Positions 9,300-18,931 of a DNA stretch of 64,000 bases are shown piece by piece. The notes beneath the pieces are model-generated. The model saw only the letters and a program-made list of their open reading frames with translations, was not told where the DNA came from and made no database searches. The stretch comes from Halanaerobium hydrogeniformans (GTDB taxonomy: Bacteria > Bacillota > Halanaerobiia > Halanaerobiales > Halanaerobiaceae), in assembly GCF_000166415.1 (NCBI RefSeq), contig NC_014654.1:1860001-1924000 (forward strand), written 5' to 3'. Made by a program: the position numbers and the translations under genes. Every line of letters begins with the position of its first letter. The stretch's first letter is position 1.

Positions 9300-9731
9300 C
9301 TAATCCCTGCTTAAATCTAACTCAGTGAGTATTCGCTCTTCTTTTTGTCTCATCTTATTTTTTTCTTCCTGACCATGATGATCATAACCAAAAAGATGAA
9401 GTATACCATGAACGGTTAAATAAGCTAATTCTCGTTTTAAAGAATGGCCGTATTCTTCTGCCTGTGATACAGCTCTCTCAGAAGAAATAATTATATCTCC
9501 AAGTACTTCATCATCTATAGGAAAAGATAACACGTCAGTCGCTGCATCAATATTCCTATATTTTTTGTTTAACTTCTTTATTTCTTCATTACTCACAAAA
9601 GCAACACTGACTTCACCACCACTATATCCTTCTACTTCTGCAGCAGTTATAATCACTTTTGCTAATAAATCTTTCATTTTTTGATCTATCTCCAAAAAAT
9701 CCTGCATGTCATTAAATTCAACATTAATCAT
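9300..9731 (-). CDS. ybeY: Endoribonuclease YbeY
   Basis: Metal-dependent endoribonuclease for 16S rRNA 3'-end maturation and ribosome quality control. 143 aa, typical length. The zinc motif is complete: HGILHLFGYDH (three histidines) near residue 113-123. Start ATG 9731 has GGAG upstream and overlaps the end of the preceding HD-domain gene by 8 bases, indicating coupled translation. It stops with TAG, 9 bases before dgkA. Confidence 0.96.
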   Translation of the reverse strand: MINVEFNDMQDFLEIDQKMKDLLAKVIITAAEVEGYSGGEVSVAFVSNEEIKKLNKKYRNIDAATDVLSFPIDDEVLGDIIISSERAVSQAEEYGHSLKRELAYLTVHGILHLFGYDHHGQEEKNKMRQKEERILTELDLSRD

Positions 9732-11976
9732 TATTATCTCCGCCTTTCATCTCTTTGAGTAGTTTTTCTGGATATTCTACTCTCTGATGATAAATACCGG
9801 TTAAAACTTTGACAAAACTCTTTGTGATTTTATCTAAATCCCTTAGAGTTAAATCGGATTTATCTAATTGATTTTCAATTAATTTGTCTTTAATTAAGCC
9901 CCTGACAAAGCCTTCTATTCGATCATGATTATTTTTATTAAAGTTTTTAGAACGTACGGCTGCTTCTGTTATGTCTGCTAACATAATTATGGCTGCTTCT
10001 TTACTTTGAGGTTTAGGTCCATCATAACGAAAATCTTTTTTTTCGATATCATCATGCTTATTTTCCTGTATTGCCTGTTGATAAAAATAAGAAATTAAAT
10101 TTGTGCCATGGTGCTCTTTTATAATATCAATAATTTTACCGGGAATCCCATACTCTTCTGCCATTTCAACTCCATCTTTTACATGTGATTTAATAATTAA
10201 AGCACTTAAATTTGGAGATGTTTTATCATGAGGATTTTCAGCTCCAAAATGATTTTCTGAAAAAAAGTAAGGCCTTTTTAATTTACCAATATCATGATAA
10301 TAAGCAGCAGCTCTAGCAAGTAAAGAATCTGCTCCTACATCCTCTGCAGCTGTTTCAGCGAGGTTACCAACAATAATACTATGATGATAAGTACCAGGAG
10401 CTTCTACTAACATTCTTTTTAAAACAACCTGGCTTGGATTAGATAATTCTAATAATTTGACAGAAGATGTCATATCAAATAAGTCTTCTAAATAAGGTAA
10501 AAATCCATTAGCTAAGACACCTACTAAAAGACCATTTGTTATTCCTCCACCAACTGCCCAAATCATATAATTCCAATTTGGACTCTCCTGTAAAAGTGAT
10601 AAACCACCAATTAAAAACATTAGTACAACACTAATATTAAGACCAGCCCTTATTATATCTCCCCGTTCCTTTACTTTGCTGACACTATAAATAGCAACCA
10701 GACCACCAAGCAAAGAAGTTAGAACTATATTATAGTTCATATCATATATAGGAGCAATTAACATGCTTAAAAACAAGGTAGTGACAAGAGCAGTATCAGT
10801 ATCAATTAATATAGTTAACAAAATTGACGCCATAGCAGTAGGTACAAGAAAATCTACAAATGGATTTTGAAAAAAACTAAAAGTTTTTGCAAGCAAAAGA
10901 ACAATAACAATTAAAATCTCAATTAATAATAATTGACTATTATCTTCCCAGATATTTTTTTTGTATTTATGAAAATAAAAAGCTAATAGAAGAACAATAA
11001 TAAAGGCAATTAATATCCTTCCAAATATATTGAAATAATTAAGCTCTGACCTCTGCAGACCCAGTCTTTCTAAAATTTCTATGTCAGCTTCAGTTACAAC
11101 ATCACCCTGGCGAACAATAATTTCTCCCTGACGCACTGTATTTTGAATAGGCTCAATTTGGCCAACTGCTTCTTGGCGTCTGGCCTCGGTTGCTTCCGTG
11201 TTTAAAAACATATTTGCTTCCAGAGTATTTTCTGTTATTTCAGCGAGAGCAAGTCTTTTATCTCTTGAAATGTCCATTTCCATAGCTGACTGACTGATAT
11301 TATCTCTAGCGCTGGATAACTCAGCTGGTAAAATTCTCCTGGATAATGCAGAAATCAATAAATTATCTGCCCGTGTTCTTATATCCTCTAATTCTTCTTC
11401 TGGCAGAGTAATTAACGTTTCCAAATTTTCATCAGAAATTTCAAAAGTAATCTCATCTTTAATATTTGTCATTATTAGATTTATATCTTCTGAATCTAAA
11501 CTTCCTAATTCTTCCTCAGAAAAGCTAAGTTCTGGCTCAGAACCATCAGTTAAAGCTTCAAATTCTTCTTCAACCTGTTGGTCTGGACTTTCAAGTGCAG
11601 CCAATTTTTCTATTAGTACACTTTCTCGTTCTTCAATAATTGAATCAAATAACAAATCTATTCGATCTCTAATATCTCGCTCCACTGTACCATCTTCTTC
11701 ATAAACTCTTGGGGCACTCTCCTCTGCTCTCTGTCTTAATTCTTCAGTTCTTGATTCATCTATAAATGTAATAGTTCGAGGAGCAGTTATATTGCTTTGA
11801 CTCACCTGTCCAGGACGTAAATCTACCTGGTCAGGGATTAAATCTATGCTGAGAGTTAAGGCGATTATAATAAAAAATAGAACCCCCCAAATTATTTTAT
11901 ATGTCCTGTTAGAAAAGTTTAAATACTTTTCTCGCCATTTACGGAGTCTTATCCTTATTTCTTTCATTAATCTCAT
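9724..11976 (-). CDS. pgpH: 7TM-HD family cyclic-di-AMP phosphodiesterase (PgpH/YqfF type)
   Basis: 750 aa membrane protein. One N-terminal helix is followed by a large extracytoplasmic 7TMR-HDED domain (about 50-300), a seven-helix block (about 310-500), and a cytoplasmic HD phosphohydrolase domain with YYHDIGK near residue 560 and downstream KSHVKDG and EHHGT histidines. The family (PgpH of Listeria, YqfF of Bacillus) hydrolyses the second messenger c-di-AMP, which controls potassium and osmolyte uptake. That role is known for homologues and inferred here. Start ATG 11976 follows GGGAG. The gene sits in the conserved phoH-yqfF-ybeY order. Confidence 0.93.
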   Translation of the reverse strand: MRLMKEIRIRLRKWREKYLNFSNRTYKIIWGVLFFIIIALTLSIDLIPDQVDLRPGQVSQSNITAPRTITFIDESRTEELRQRAEESAPRVYEEDGTVERDIRDRIDLLFDSIIEERESVLIEKLAALESPDQQVEEEFEALTDGSEPELSFSEEELGSLDSEDINLIMTNIKDEITFEISDENLETLITLPEEELEDIRTRADNLLISALSRRILPAELSSARDNISQSAMEMDISRDKRLALAEITENTLEANMFLNTEATEARRQEAVGQIEPIQNTVRQGEIIVRQGDVVTEADIEILERLGLQRSELNYFNIFGRILIAFIIVLLLAFYFHKYKKNIWEDNSQLLLIEILIVIVLLLAKTFSFFQNPFVDFLVPTAMASILLTILIDTDTALVTTLFLSMLIAPIYDMNYNIVLTSLLGGLVAIYSVSKVKERGDIIRAGLNISVVLMFLIGGLSLLQESPNWNYMIWAVGGGITNGLLVGVLANGFLPYLEDLFDMTSSVKLLELSNPSQVVLKRMLVEAPGTYHHSIIVGNLAETAAEDVGADSLLARAAAYYHDIGKLKRPYFFSENHFGAENPHDKTSPNLSALIIKSHVKDGVEMAEEYGIPGKIIDIIKEHHGTNLISYFYQQAIQENKHDDIEKKDFRYDGPKPQSKEAAIIMLADITEAAVRSKNFNKNNHDRIEGFVRGLIKDKLIENQLDKSDLTLRDLDKITKSFVKVLTGIYHQRVEYPEKLLKEMKGGDNND

Positions 11977-11978
11977 AA

Positions 11979-12941
11979 TTAGCTCCCACTTTCGTAACTT
12001 TCGTATGCTTTAATAATTTCTTTAACTAAATCATGACGTACCACATCATGTCTGGTTAAATAAACAAAATCTATCCCCTTAATATCTTTTAATATTTTCT
12101 GGACAGTTGCTAATCCTGAGTTTTTCTTATGAGGTAAATCAATCTGGGTTATATCTCCAGTTATTACTGCTTTAGAATTAAAACCAATTCTAGTCAAAAA
12201 CATCTTCATCTGTTCTAAAGTAGTATTTTGAGCTTCATCTAAAATCACAAAAGAATCATCTAAAGTTCTCCCTCTCATATAGGCTAATGGAGCAACTTCA
12301 ATAATATCTTTTTCCTGATATAATTTTGCTTTTTCTGGACCTAGTATATCGTAAAGTGCATCATATAAGGGGCGTAAATAAGGATCAACTTTTTCCTGCA
12401 TATCTCCTGGTAAAAACCCCAAATTCTCTCCAGCTTCTATTGCAGGTCTTGTTAATACAATCCTATTAACCTTATTATTCATAAGACTTTTTACAGCCAT
12501 TACCATTGCTAAATATGTCTTACCAGTCCCGGCTGGACCAATAGAAAAAACTATATCCCTGTTTTTTATAGACTCAATATATAATTTTTGCCCCATAGTT
12601 TTGGCTTTGATTTTTCTGCCCTTATAATTTTCCTGAATTACCTCATTATAAATATCATTTAAATTAACCTCTGGATTTCTTTTAAGTAATTCAGCAGCAT
12701 ATTTTAATTTTCTAGGTGAAAATTCATCTTTTCTATTTGTCATAGAAAGGAGCTTTTTTATTATCATTTCTTTTTTCTCCATATCACAATCTTGACATTC
12801 TATTTTAATTTGATTACCTCTTCCACTAAGTTTTACAGATAAAATATTTTCTAATAATTTTAAATTTCTATCATTATGCCCAAAAAAGTTTTGGGCTATC
12901 TGGTAATCATTTATTTCTATTTTACTTTCTCCTTTAGACAA
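11979..12941 (-). CDS. phoH: PhoH-like ATPase
   Basis: 320 aa cytoplasmic P-loop ATPase of the PhoH (PhoL) family. Walker A is GPAGTGKTYLA (about residue 138-148) and Walker B is FVILDEAQNTT (about 232-242). The N-terminal part resembles a KH-like RNA-binding region. The role is probably RNA metabolism linked to YbeY, with which it is almost always encoded. The start is TTG 12941 with GGGAGG eight bases upstream. The stop is 2 bases before the downstream HD gene. In spore formers yqfC and yqfD precede phoH; here they do not. Confidence 0.94.
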   Translation of the reverse strand: MSKGESKIEINDYQIAQNFFGHNDRNLKLLENILSVKLSGRGNQIKIECQDCDMEKKEMIIKKLLSMTNRKDEFSPRKLKYAAELLKRNPEVNLNDIYNEVIQENYKGRKIKAKTMGQKLYIESIKNRDIVFSIGPAGTGKTYLAMVMAVKSLMNNKVNRIVLTRPAIEAGENLGFLPGDMQEKVDPYLRPLYDALYDILGPEKAKLYQEKDIIEVAPLAYMRGRTLDDSFVILDEAQNTTLEQMKMFLTRIGFNSKAVITGDITQIDLPHKKNSGLATVQKILKDIKGIDFVYLTRHDVVRHDLVKEIIKAYESYESGS

Positions 12942-13038
12942 TTTTTAATCCTCCCTCATTATTTAATTAACTTCTAGAGCAAAGAAAATATTCCTTCCTT
13001 TTTATAAATATAGCTTCTTATAAAAACCCTATTTTTTT

Positions 13039-13044
13039 ATTATA
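13039..13044 (-). promoter_or_regulatory. Predicted extended -10 promoter of the phoH operon
   Basis: Minus strand TGATATAAT (TATAAT at 13044-13039, TG one base upstream) lies just behind the terminator of the previous gene and about 100 bases before phoH. No convincing -35 was found, which fits an extended -10 promoter. The rest of the 177-bp gap shows nothing else. Confidence 0.4.
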
Positions 13045-13075
13045 TCATATTTGTATTAATAGATAAATTCACTTG

Positions 13076-13104
13076 AAAAAACTGCAACCTGAGGCTGCAG
13101 TTTT
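13076..13104 (-). terminator. Rho-independent terminator
   Basis: Nine-base stem AAAACTGCA / TGCAGTTTT (13104-13096 with 13086-13078) and a nine-base loop, followed on the minus strand by TTTTTT. It lies 15 bases after the stop of the 150-aa gene and separates the floA segment from the phoH operon. Confidence 0.8.
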
Positions 13105-13118
13105 ATCCAAGATTAAAT

Positions 13119-13571
13119 TCAATTCTTTCTTTGCAGGGCTTTTGGCTCTGCTAAAATTTCTTTATAGAGCACAGCTTTTTCTAATTCGCTGTAATCTTGA
13201 AACTTTTCAGCAAATGAAACCCCGTCTTTTTTAGAAGTAAAAATTCTTTTTTCTTTTTTCATTCTTTCGTTTCTTTTCAATTCAACTTTTTTGTTAATAG
13301 CTTCTTTTTCCAACTCAGTTTTGCTACTTTTTTCAGGTGGTTCTTCTTCATAAGCTAATTTATATTCTTCTCGAGATCCTTGTTGCTCTGTTTCATAATT
13401 ATAGTCATAATCATAGTCTCTATTTTGTGAACGACCTTCTTTTACATCAGCTTCCAATTCTGCAGCTTTTTCTTGGATAAAGTTAAATATCTTTTTAAAA
13501 GTATTTATAACTTTAACAAAAACAACAAAAAAGAAGATTAAAACAGGAAGTAAATATATTAAACTCTCCAT
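13119..13571 (-). CDS. Hypothetical membrane-anchored protein
   Basis: 150 aa and not recognised. One N-terminal membrane helix (about residues 5-23) is followed by a charged segment, a tyrosine/aspartate-rich stretch (about 53-60), and a lysine/glutamate-rich, probably helical C-terminal half ending in LYKEILAEPKALQRKN. Short membrane-anchored proteins with a similar terminal EILxxPkA pattern occur in other Firmicutes (from memory). It follows floA by 33 bases and ends at a terminator, so it is the last gene of the NfeD-floA unit. It sits where Bacillus has yqfB but shows no resemblance that would support that name. Confidence 0.7.
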   Translation of the reverse strand: MESLIYLLPVLIFFFVVFVKVINTFKKIFNFIQEKAAELEADVKEGRSQNRDYDYDYNYETEQQGSREEYKLAYEEEPPEKSSKTELEKEAINKKVELKRNERMKKEKRIFTSKKDGVSFAEKFQDYSELEKAVLYKEILAEPKALQRKN

Positions 13572-13604
13572 AACTATTAATCCCTCCTGTTGAGAATTCC
13601 AAAT

Positions 13605-14588
13605 TTAATTTCCAATATTTTCGTTATTCTTTTCCGATGACTCCGAAATGCTTGATCTCATTTTTGTATCAGATTCAATATTTTTCAGATTCATATAATC
13701 CATAACACCCAGATTACCATTTTTTAAGGCTTCTGCCATAGCTAAAGGAACTTGAGCTTCTGCTTCTACCACTTTAGCTCTCATTTCCTGTACCCTAGCT
13801 TTCATTTCTTGTTCTTCTGCAACTGCCATTGCTCTTCTTTCTTCTGCTTTAGCCTGTGCAATTTCTTTATCAGCTTCTGCCTGATCTGTCTGTAATTGGG
13901 CTCCAATATTTTTACCTACATCTACATCAGCTATATCAATTGATAATATTTCAAAAGCGGTACCAGAATCAAGACCCTTATCTAAAACAGTTTTAGAAAT
14001 AGAATCTGGATTTTCAAGTACTTTTTTGTGAGATTCTGCTGAACCAACTGTAGTAACAATTCCTTCTCCAACTCTTGCCAGTACTGTTTCTTCACCAGCT
14101 CCACCAACCAGACGTTCTATATTAGCTCTTACAGTTACTCTAGCAGTAGCCATTACCTGTATACCATCCATAGCCACAGCTGTAACGATTGGTGTTTGAA
14201 TTACTTTTGGGTTAACACTCATTTTTACTGCTTCTAAAACATCTCTTCCTGCTAAATCGATCGCTGCTGCCCTTTCAAAACTTAGAGCTATCTCTGCTCT
14301 ATGAGCTGCTATTAAGGCATCAACAACCCGATCAACATTACCTCCAGCAAGGTAATGAGCTTCAAGTTGATCACTGCTTATTTTCATACCTGCCTTATGA
14401 GTTTTAATCATTGGGCCAACAATTGAGGAAGGAATAACCCGCCTTAATCTCATTCCAATTAAGTTAAAAAAACTAACCTTTACTCCAGCTGCTGTTGCAG
14501 AAATCCAAAGTCCAATTGGAATAAAGTAAAAAAATAGAACCAAAAATATTAATAACGCAATTAAAATAAATACTGTCAATAATTCCAT
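13605..14588 (-). CDS. floA: Flotillin-like protein FloA
   Basis: 327 aa scaffold of functional membrane microdomains. An N-terminal hydrophobic segment (about 5-27) is followed by an SPFH/band-7-like domain and a helical region rich in alanine and glutamate ([20 protein letters not shown], about 235-255), typical of flotillin coiled coils. Length and composition match FloA (YqfA) of Bacillus. It is immediately downstream of the NfeD-type protease gene (1-base gap), the standard pairing. Confidence 0.94.
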   Translation of the reverse strand: MELLTVFILIALLIFLVLFFYFIPIGLWISATAAGVKVSFFNLIGMRLRRVIPSSIVGPMIKTHKAGMKISSDQLEAHYLAGGNVDRVVDALIAAHRAEIALSFERAAAIDLAGRDVLEAVKMSVNPKVIQTPIVTAVAMDGIQVMATARVTVRANIERLVGGAGEETVLARVGEGIVTTVGSAESHKKVLENPDSISKTVLDKGLDSGTAFEILSIDIADVDVGKNIGAQLQTDQAEADKEIAQAKAEERRAMAVAEEQEMKARVQEMRAKVVEAEAQVPLAMAEALKNGNLGVMDYMNLKNIESDTKMRSSISESSEKNNENIGN

Positions 14589-14589
14589 T

Positions 14590-15882
14590 TTATTTTGCCT
14601 CCTCTTCTATTTCCCTAACAACTATTCTGCTTCCAGAAACTGATACAACCTCTACTGTGCTATTTTTTTCTATAAAACCGCCTTCACTTACTGCATCAAC
14701 CCTGCTGTTGTCAATTTCTATCGTCCCTGCCGGTCTTAATTTTGTTATTGTAACAGCTTTGCGACCTACGTAATCTTTTTTATCTGAAGATGAGTAATAT
14801 CCTTCAGAACTTTTTTCAAGTGATATCTTATTCCAAAACCGGCTTGTGCCGAGTTTTTTAATCATTATAAAAGCAATTAAAAGAGTAAAAAACATTACTC
14901 CTAATAGGACATTAAGTGCTATTGTCCTGTTTGGAAAAACAAAGAATAAGCTAATTAAAACAGCAGTAATACCACTTATACCAGCTACACCAAAACCCGG
15001 AATAACAAAAATCTCGAAGAATATAAGTATTATACCGATCATAAAGAGGATTAACATTCCCATCCCTATAGCACCGGTTAGAATATGGCCTGCAAAGAAA
15101 ATTAGTAAAGAAAGTATTCCTATTGTTCCACCTACAGCAAATCCGGGTGTTAGAGCTTCAAAAATTAATGCAGAAAAAGCTACTACTAACAATAAGGCAC
15201 TAATATAAGGATTTGTTATCAAAGCAATAATGTTGTGAAGACTACTTCTTTCTATTCTTATAATTTCCTCTGTTCTAATCGACTTCAATTCACTTAATTC
15301 ATTCAAGTTTTCAGCTATAAAATCTGCCATTCCTAATTCAACTGCTTCTCTAGCAGTCAGAGTAAGTAGTTTCTCTCTTTCGATTATTGACTCTATTTCT
15401 AAATCCGAATCAACCATTGCTTCTGCAATCTGACCATTTCTGCCTGTTCTTTCTGCAGTTGCAGCAAATTCTTTTCTTAGTGCAGAAATATACTTTTCTT
15501 CCTGGGGCCTAGTTTCGGCTGCTCCAATACTAGAACCAGAAGAAATATAGATCTCATCCCCGGTCAAAGCAAGTAATGCTGCTGCAGACCAGGCTCTACC
15601 ATTTACAAAAGTAATAATTCGTAAAGGGGAATTGAATATTCTATCTCGAATTCTTAATGCTGGATCAACATAACCACCTAGACTATTTATTTCAATTATA
15701 AATTCTTCAGCACCTTCTGCCTCCGCCTTAGTTAAAGCGTCATTAATAAACGAATACTGAGCTATATTTATTTCGCCTTCTAGTTGGATGTGATATATAG
15801 AAGCTGAAGCTCTTTCAGCTGAAGAAAAAATAGTAATAATTATTAAAAATAGTATTAAAAAAATCAAAACTTTTTTTCTCAA
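14590..15882 (-). CDS. NfeD family membrane-bound serine protease (YqeZ-like)
   Basis: About 430 aa. A signal peptide is followed by a ClpP-class protease domain (INSLGGYV about residue 50; [10 protein letters not shown] with the probable catalytic Ser, about 90), four to five membrane helices (about 215-345) and a C-terminal NfeD OB-fold domain (about 365-430). Family members act with flotillins or stomatins in membrane quality control. The start is uncertain. TTG 15882 has AGGGGTG six bases upstream and directly begins a signal peptide ([12 protein letters not shown]). GTG 15891 lies within that site. ATG 15927 is in frame but would add an unusual leader. TTG is chosen. Confidence 0.9.
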   Translation of the reverse strand: MRKKVLIFLILFLIIITIFSSAERASASIYHIQLEGEINIAQYSFINDALTKAEAEGAEEFIIEINSLGGYVDPALRIRDRIFNSPLRIITFVNGRAWSAAALLALTGDEIYISSGSSIGAAETRPQEEKYISALRKEFAATAERTGRNGQIAEAMVDSDLEIESIIEREKLLTLTAREAVELGMADFIAENLNELSELKSIRTEEIIRIERSSLHNIIALITNPYISALLLVVAFSALIFEALTPGFAVGGTIGILSLLIFFAGHILTGAIGMGMLILFMIGIILIFFEIFVIPGFGVAGISGITAVLISLFFVFPNRTIALNVLLGVMFFTLLIAFIMIKKLGTSRFWNKISLEKSSEGYYSSSDKKDYVGRKAVTITKLRPAGTIEIDNSRVDAVSEGGFIEKNSTVEVVSVSGSRIVVREIEEEAK

Positions 15883-15940
15883 TTTTTTCACCCCTAAAAT
15901 GAGGATCAGAGGGTTATTAACCTCCATAGTTTAAATAAAA

Positions 15941-16393
15941 TTATTTTGAGCCGAGTTTTTCTTTAACCTTTTGGCTGACAAGACTTCCATCTGCCCTACC
16001 TTTTATTTTGGGCATAATTTTAGCCATAACCTGCCCCATATCTTTCATGCTTTCTGCTCCGGTTTCATTGATTATTGTTTCAACAATTTTATCGATCTCT
16101 TCTTCTGACATCTGCTCTGGTAAATACTCTTCTAATATTTCAACTTCTCCATATAGTTTATCAAGTACTTCTTTTTTTCCTGATTTTTTAAAATCTGGTA
16201 TCGAGTCTTTAATAGATTTTACCTTTTTAGCTATAACGGCAATTACTCCCTTATTATCGAGTTCTTCTCCTGTTGCAATTTCTTTATTTTTGATTTCTGA
16301 TCTTGTCATTCTAATTACTGCTAAACGTTCTTTATCTTTTTCTTTCATAGCTTTTTTCATATCCTCTAGCAGTCTATCTTTTAAATCTTTCAT
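15941..16393 (-). CDS. yqeY: GatB/YqeY domain-containing protein
   Basis: 150 aa, helical, with the YqeY-family segments RLAVIRMTRSEIKNKE (about 22-37) and the C-terminal MGQVMAKIMPKIKGRADGSL. The fold resembles the tRNA-binding tail of GatB, and a role in translation or tRNA metabolism is assumed for the family but not shown. In Bacillus rpsU (ribosomal protein S21) precedes yqeY; here only a 23-bp gap separates it from the HIT gene and rpsU is missing. ATG 16393 follows GGGAG. Confidence 0.93.
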   Translation of the reverse strand: MKDLKDRLLEDMKKAMKEKDKERLAVIRMTRSEIKNKEIATGEELDNKGVIAVIAKKVKSIKDSIPDFKKSGKKEVLDKLYGEVEILEEYLPEQMSEEEIDKIVETIINETGAESMKDMGQVMAKIMPKIKGRADGSLVSQKVKEKLGSK

Positions 16394-16416
16394 TTTCCCA
16401 ACTCCCTAATGAAATA

Positions 16417-16761
16417 TTAGCCTGGAGGCCACTGCAGTTTTCTTCCACCTAATAAATGGAAATGGATATGGTAAACACTTTGTCCACCATCATCATTACA
16501 ATTGCTAACAATTCTATAACCGCTTTCAGCTATATTTTTTTCTGCAGCCAATTGCTTTGCAACCTGATAAATATGGCCTATTAAATTATTATTTTCTTTC
16601 TCTAAGTTATTTAGATTAGAAATGTGTTTTTTAGGTACTATCAAAAGATGAACAGGTGCCTGAGGATTAATGTCTTTAAATACCACAAGCCTATCATCAC
16701 TATAAACAAAATCTGTTTCCATCTCACCAGTTGCTATTTTACAAAATAGACAATCTTCCAT
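16417..16761 (-). CDS. hinT: HIT family nucleotide hydrolase (HinT-like)
   Basis: 114 aa, typical of the HinT branch. N-terminal CLFCKIATGE and the catalytic histidine triad HIHFHLLGGR (about residue 97-106) are intact. Family members hydrolyse purine nucleoside phosphoramidates and acyl-adenylates. It lies between mtaB and yqeY, same strand. Start ATG follows AGGTG. The natural substrate is not known. Confidence 0.94.
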   Translation of the reverse strand: MEDCLFCKIATGEMETDFVYSDDRLVVFKDINPQAPVHLLIVPKKHISNLNNLEKENNNLIGHIYQVAKQLAAEKNIAESGYRIVSNCNDDGGQSVYHIHFHLLGGRKLQWPPG

Positions 16762-16835
16762 TTTAACACCTCCAAAAATAATTAAGTTGTCTTATCAGTT
16801 ATTACATATATTCTCTTAAAAGCTGCTAGTTCCTG

Positions 16836-18149
16836 CTATTCTATAATTATTCCTTTAATATGAGAATGATCAAATGACTGCTCAAGTTTCACTTCTCTTA
16901 AAGTGTTTTTTAGATTATCTGGACCTTCTACCAGTATTTTAAGGTAATTATCTGTATAACCGGTTAAAAATCCTGTTTGCTGATCTCTTGCTTCTTCAAT
17001 TAAAACTTTTTTGTTTTGACCTAAAAAATTCGCTTGATATTCTTCCATCAAAGATTTATTGATAAACCGCAATTTTTTGCTAAATTTTTTGATAATATTT
17101 CCATTAAGCTTGTTATCCATCTTAAAAGCAGGAGTGCCTTCTCGTGCTGAAAACGGAAAAACATGTATTTTGCTGAATTTAAGCTCTTTAACTAACTCTA
17201 ATGTTTGCTTAAAAGTCTTTTCATTTTCTCCTGGAAAACCAACGATAATATCGGTTGTAATTGCTATATCAGGTATTTTAGCCCTTATTTTATTGATCGT
17301 TTCTTTAAATTCCTCTGCCGTATAGGGTCTCTGCATTGCCTTTAAAATTTCATTACTTCCGCTTTGAAGAGGTAAATGAAGGTGGGGACAAAAAATATCA
17401 TTTTCAGCAATTAAATCAATCATTTTCGCATCAATTTCTGTACCTTCAATTGAACTAAGTCTTAGCCTCTGAAGATTATTTAATTCAGTTAATTGCTGCA
17501 TCAGGTCAGTTAATGCAGTTTTATTACCCTTGTCAGTCCCATATGCCCCGAGATGAGTGCCAGTTAAAATAATCTCTTTAACTCCCTGGCCGATCATCTT
17601 TTTAATCTCATTTAAAATAGATTTTTGTTCCCTACTTCTTACAGGTCCTCTAGCATAAGGAATTATACAATAACTGCAAAATTGATTGCAACCATCTTCA
17701 ATTTTAATATTAGCTCTGGTTGTATTACTTAATCTTTTTATTTCTAAATCTTCGTAATCTTTTAATTCCTGATATTCTTTTATCTCGTTATCTACATTTT
17801 TACCAGCCAGTAATTTTTTAACCTTATTAACTATTTTAGACTTATTACTACTACCCATTATAAAATCAATCTCAGAAATCGAACTAACTTCTTCCGGAAA
17901 TGCCTGTGTATAACAACCAACAACAGCTACCAAACTGTCATTATTGCTTCTTTTTGCTCTTCTAGCAATTTTTCTACTTTTGCTAGCAGCCTGATTAGTT
18001 ACAGTACAACTATTAATTATATAAACATCTGCCTCAGCAGAAAAATCTACAATTTCAAAATTATTATCTAAAAAGATATCTATTATTGCTTCAGTTTCAT
18101 ATTGATTTACTTTACAGCCTAAAGTATAAAAAGCTGCTTTTTTATTCAT
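16836..18149 (-). CDS. mtaB: tRNA (N6-threonylcarbamoyladenosine(37)-C2)-methylthiotransferase MtaB
   Basis: Radical SAM enzyme that makes ms2t6A at position 37 of ANN-decoding tRNAs. 437 aa from ATG 18149, 1 base after the rsmE stop. Longer in-frame starts would run into rsmE and are rejected. The N-terminal UPF0004 domain has TLGCKVNQ, SCTVT and VVGCYTQ cysteines for the auxiliary cluster. The radical SAM core is CNQFCSYCIIP (CxxxCxxC), followed by a C-terminal TRAM domain (about 370-437). The CKVNQ form is typical of MtaB rather than MiaB. Confidence 0.95.
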   Translation of the reverse strand: MNKKAAFYTLGCKVNQYETEAIIDIFLDNNFEIVDFSAEADVYIINSCTVTNQAASKSRKIARRAKRSNNDSLVAVVGCYTQAFPEEVSSISEIDFIMGSSNKSKIVNKVKKLLAGKNVDNEIKEYQELKDYEDLEIKRLSNTTRANIKIEDGCNQFCSYCIIPYARGPVRSREQKSILNEIKKMIGQGVKEIILTGTHLGAYGTDKGNKTALTDLMQQLTELNNLQRLRLSSIEGTEIDAKMIDLIAENDIFCPHLHLPLQSGSNEILKAMQRPYTAEEFKETINKIRAKIPDIAITTDIIVGFPGENEKTFKQTLELVKELKFSKIHVFPFSAREGTPAFKMDNKLNGNIIKKFSKKLRFINKSLMEEYQANFLGQNKKVLIEEARDQQTGFLTGYTDNYLKILVEGPDNLKNTLREVKLEQSFDHSHIKGIIIE

Positions 18150-18150
18150 T

Positions 18151-18903
18151 TTAATCACCGAGTTCACCTTTCTCATATAATAAACAACATAAAGCTGCAA
18201 TACCTGCAGTTTCTGTTCTCATTATTCTTGGCCCTAAAGTAATTGTCTCTGCATCTAGATCATTTTTAAGTTTTTCCACTTCATCTTCAGAAAAACCACC
18301 TTCTGGACCAATAATTAATAAAATAGAAGCATCAGATTTAACATTATTTTGATTAAAAAAGTTTTTTAACGAAAATTTATTTTCATCTTCCCACAATATT
18401 AATCTGAAATCAAATTGATCTTTAAGATCTTTTAAGCTAGAAGTAGAATAAAAGTTTTTAATTTCTGGAATAATAGATCTTCCCGATTGTTTAGCAGCAG
18501 CTTCTGCAACCCTCTGCCATCTCTTAAGCTTTTTTTCTTTCTTTTTATGATTATATCTAACAATACTTCTTTCTGATTCTAATGGTATCATAGCTTTAAA
18601 TCCAATTTCAGTTGCCTTCTCAACAATTAAGTCCATTTTTCTCTTTTTTGGCAGGCCCTGAGCTAAAACAACATTCAACTGAGCTTCAACTGAAGACTTT
18701 TCACGATTAATAACTTCCAGTTCTGCTGACTCTTCTTGAAAAGAAACTATTTTGGCTTCAAGATCAAAACCATCTTTATCAGAAACAATAACCCTGTCAC
18801 CTATATTAAGGCGCAGGGAATTTTTTAGATGATTATAATCATTTCCTTGAATAGAAATTTTTTCTCCGATTGCTGCACTATCTTTTATAAAAAATTTATT
18901 CAT
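18151..18903 (-). CDS. rsmE: 16S rRNA (uracil(1498)-N3)-methyltransferase
   Basis: SPOUT-class methyltransferase acting on U1498 of 16S rRNA. 250 aa, usual length. The N-terminal PUA-like domain is followed by the knotted SAM-binding part with LIIGPEGGFSEDEV (about 195-208) and LGPRIMRTETA (about 223-233). It follows dnaJ by 28 bp. In Bacillus prmA stands between dnaJ and rsmE; here prmA is absent from this spot. Confidence 0.96.
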   Translation of the reverse strand: MNKFFIKDSAAIGEKISIQGNDYNHLKNSLRLNIGDRVIVSDKDGFDLEAKIVSFQEESAELEVINREKSSVEAQLNVVLAQGLPKKRKMDLIVEKATEIGFKAMIPLESERSIVRYNHKKKEKKLKRWQRVAEAAAKQSGRSIIPEIKNFYSTSSLKDLKDQFDFRLILWEDENKFSLKNFFNQNNVKSDASILLIIGPEGGFSEDEVEKLKNDLDAETITLGPRIMRTETAGIAALCCLLYEKGELGD

Positions 18904-18931
18904 TTTCTTTCACTCCGTATAATTTCTTTAT

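Noticed and set aside
18150-18200. Longer MtaB start overlapping rsmE
   Set aside because: No ribosome binding site, and MNKKAAFYTLGCKVNQ at 18149 is the normal family N-terminus.
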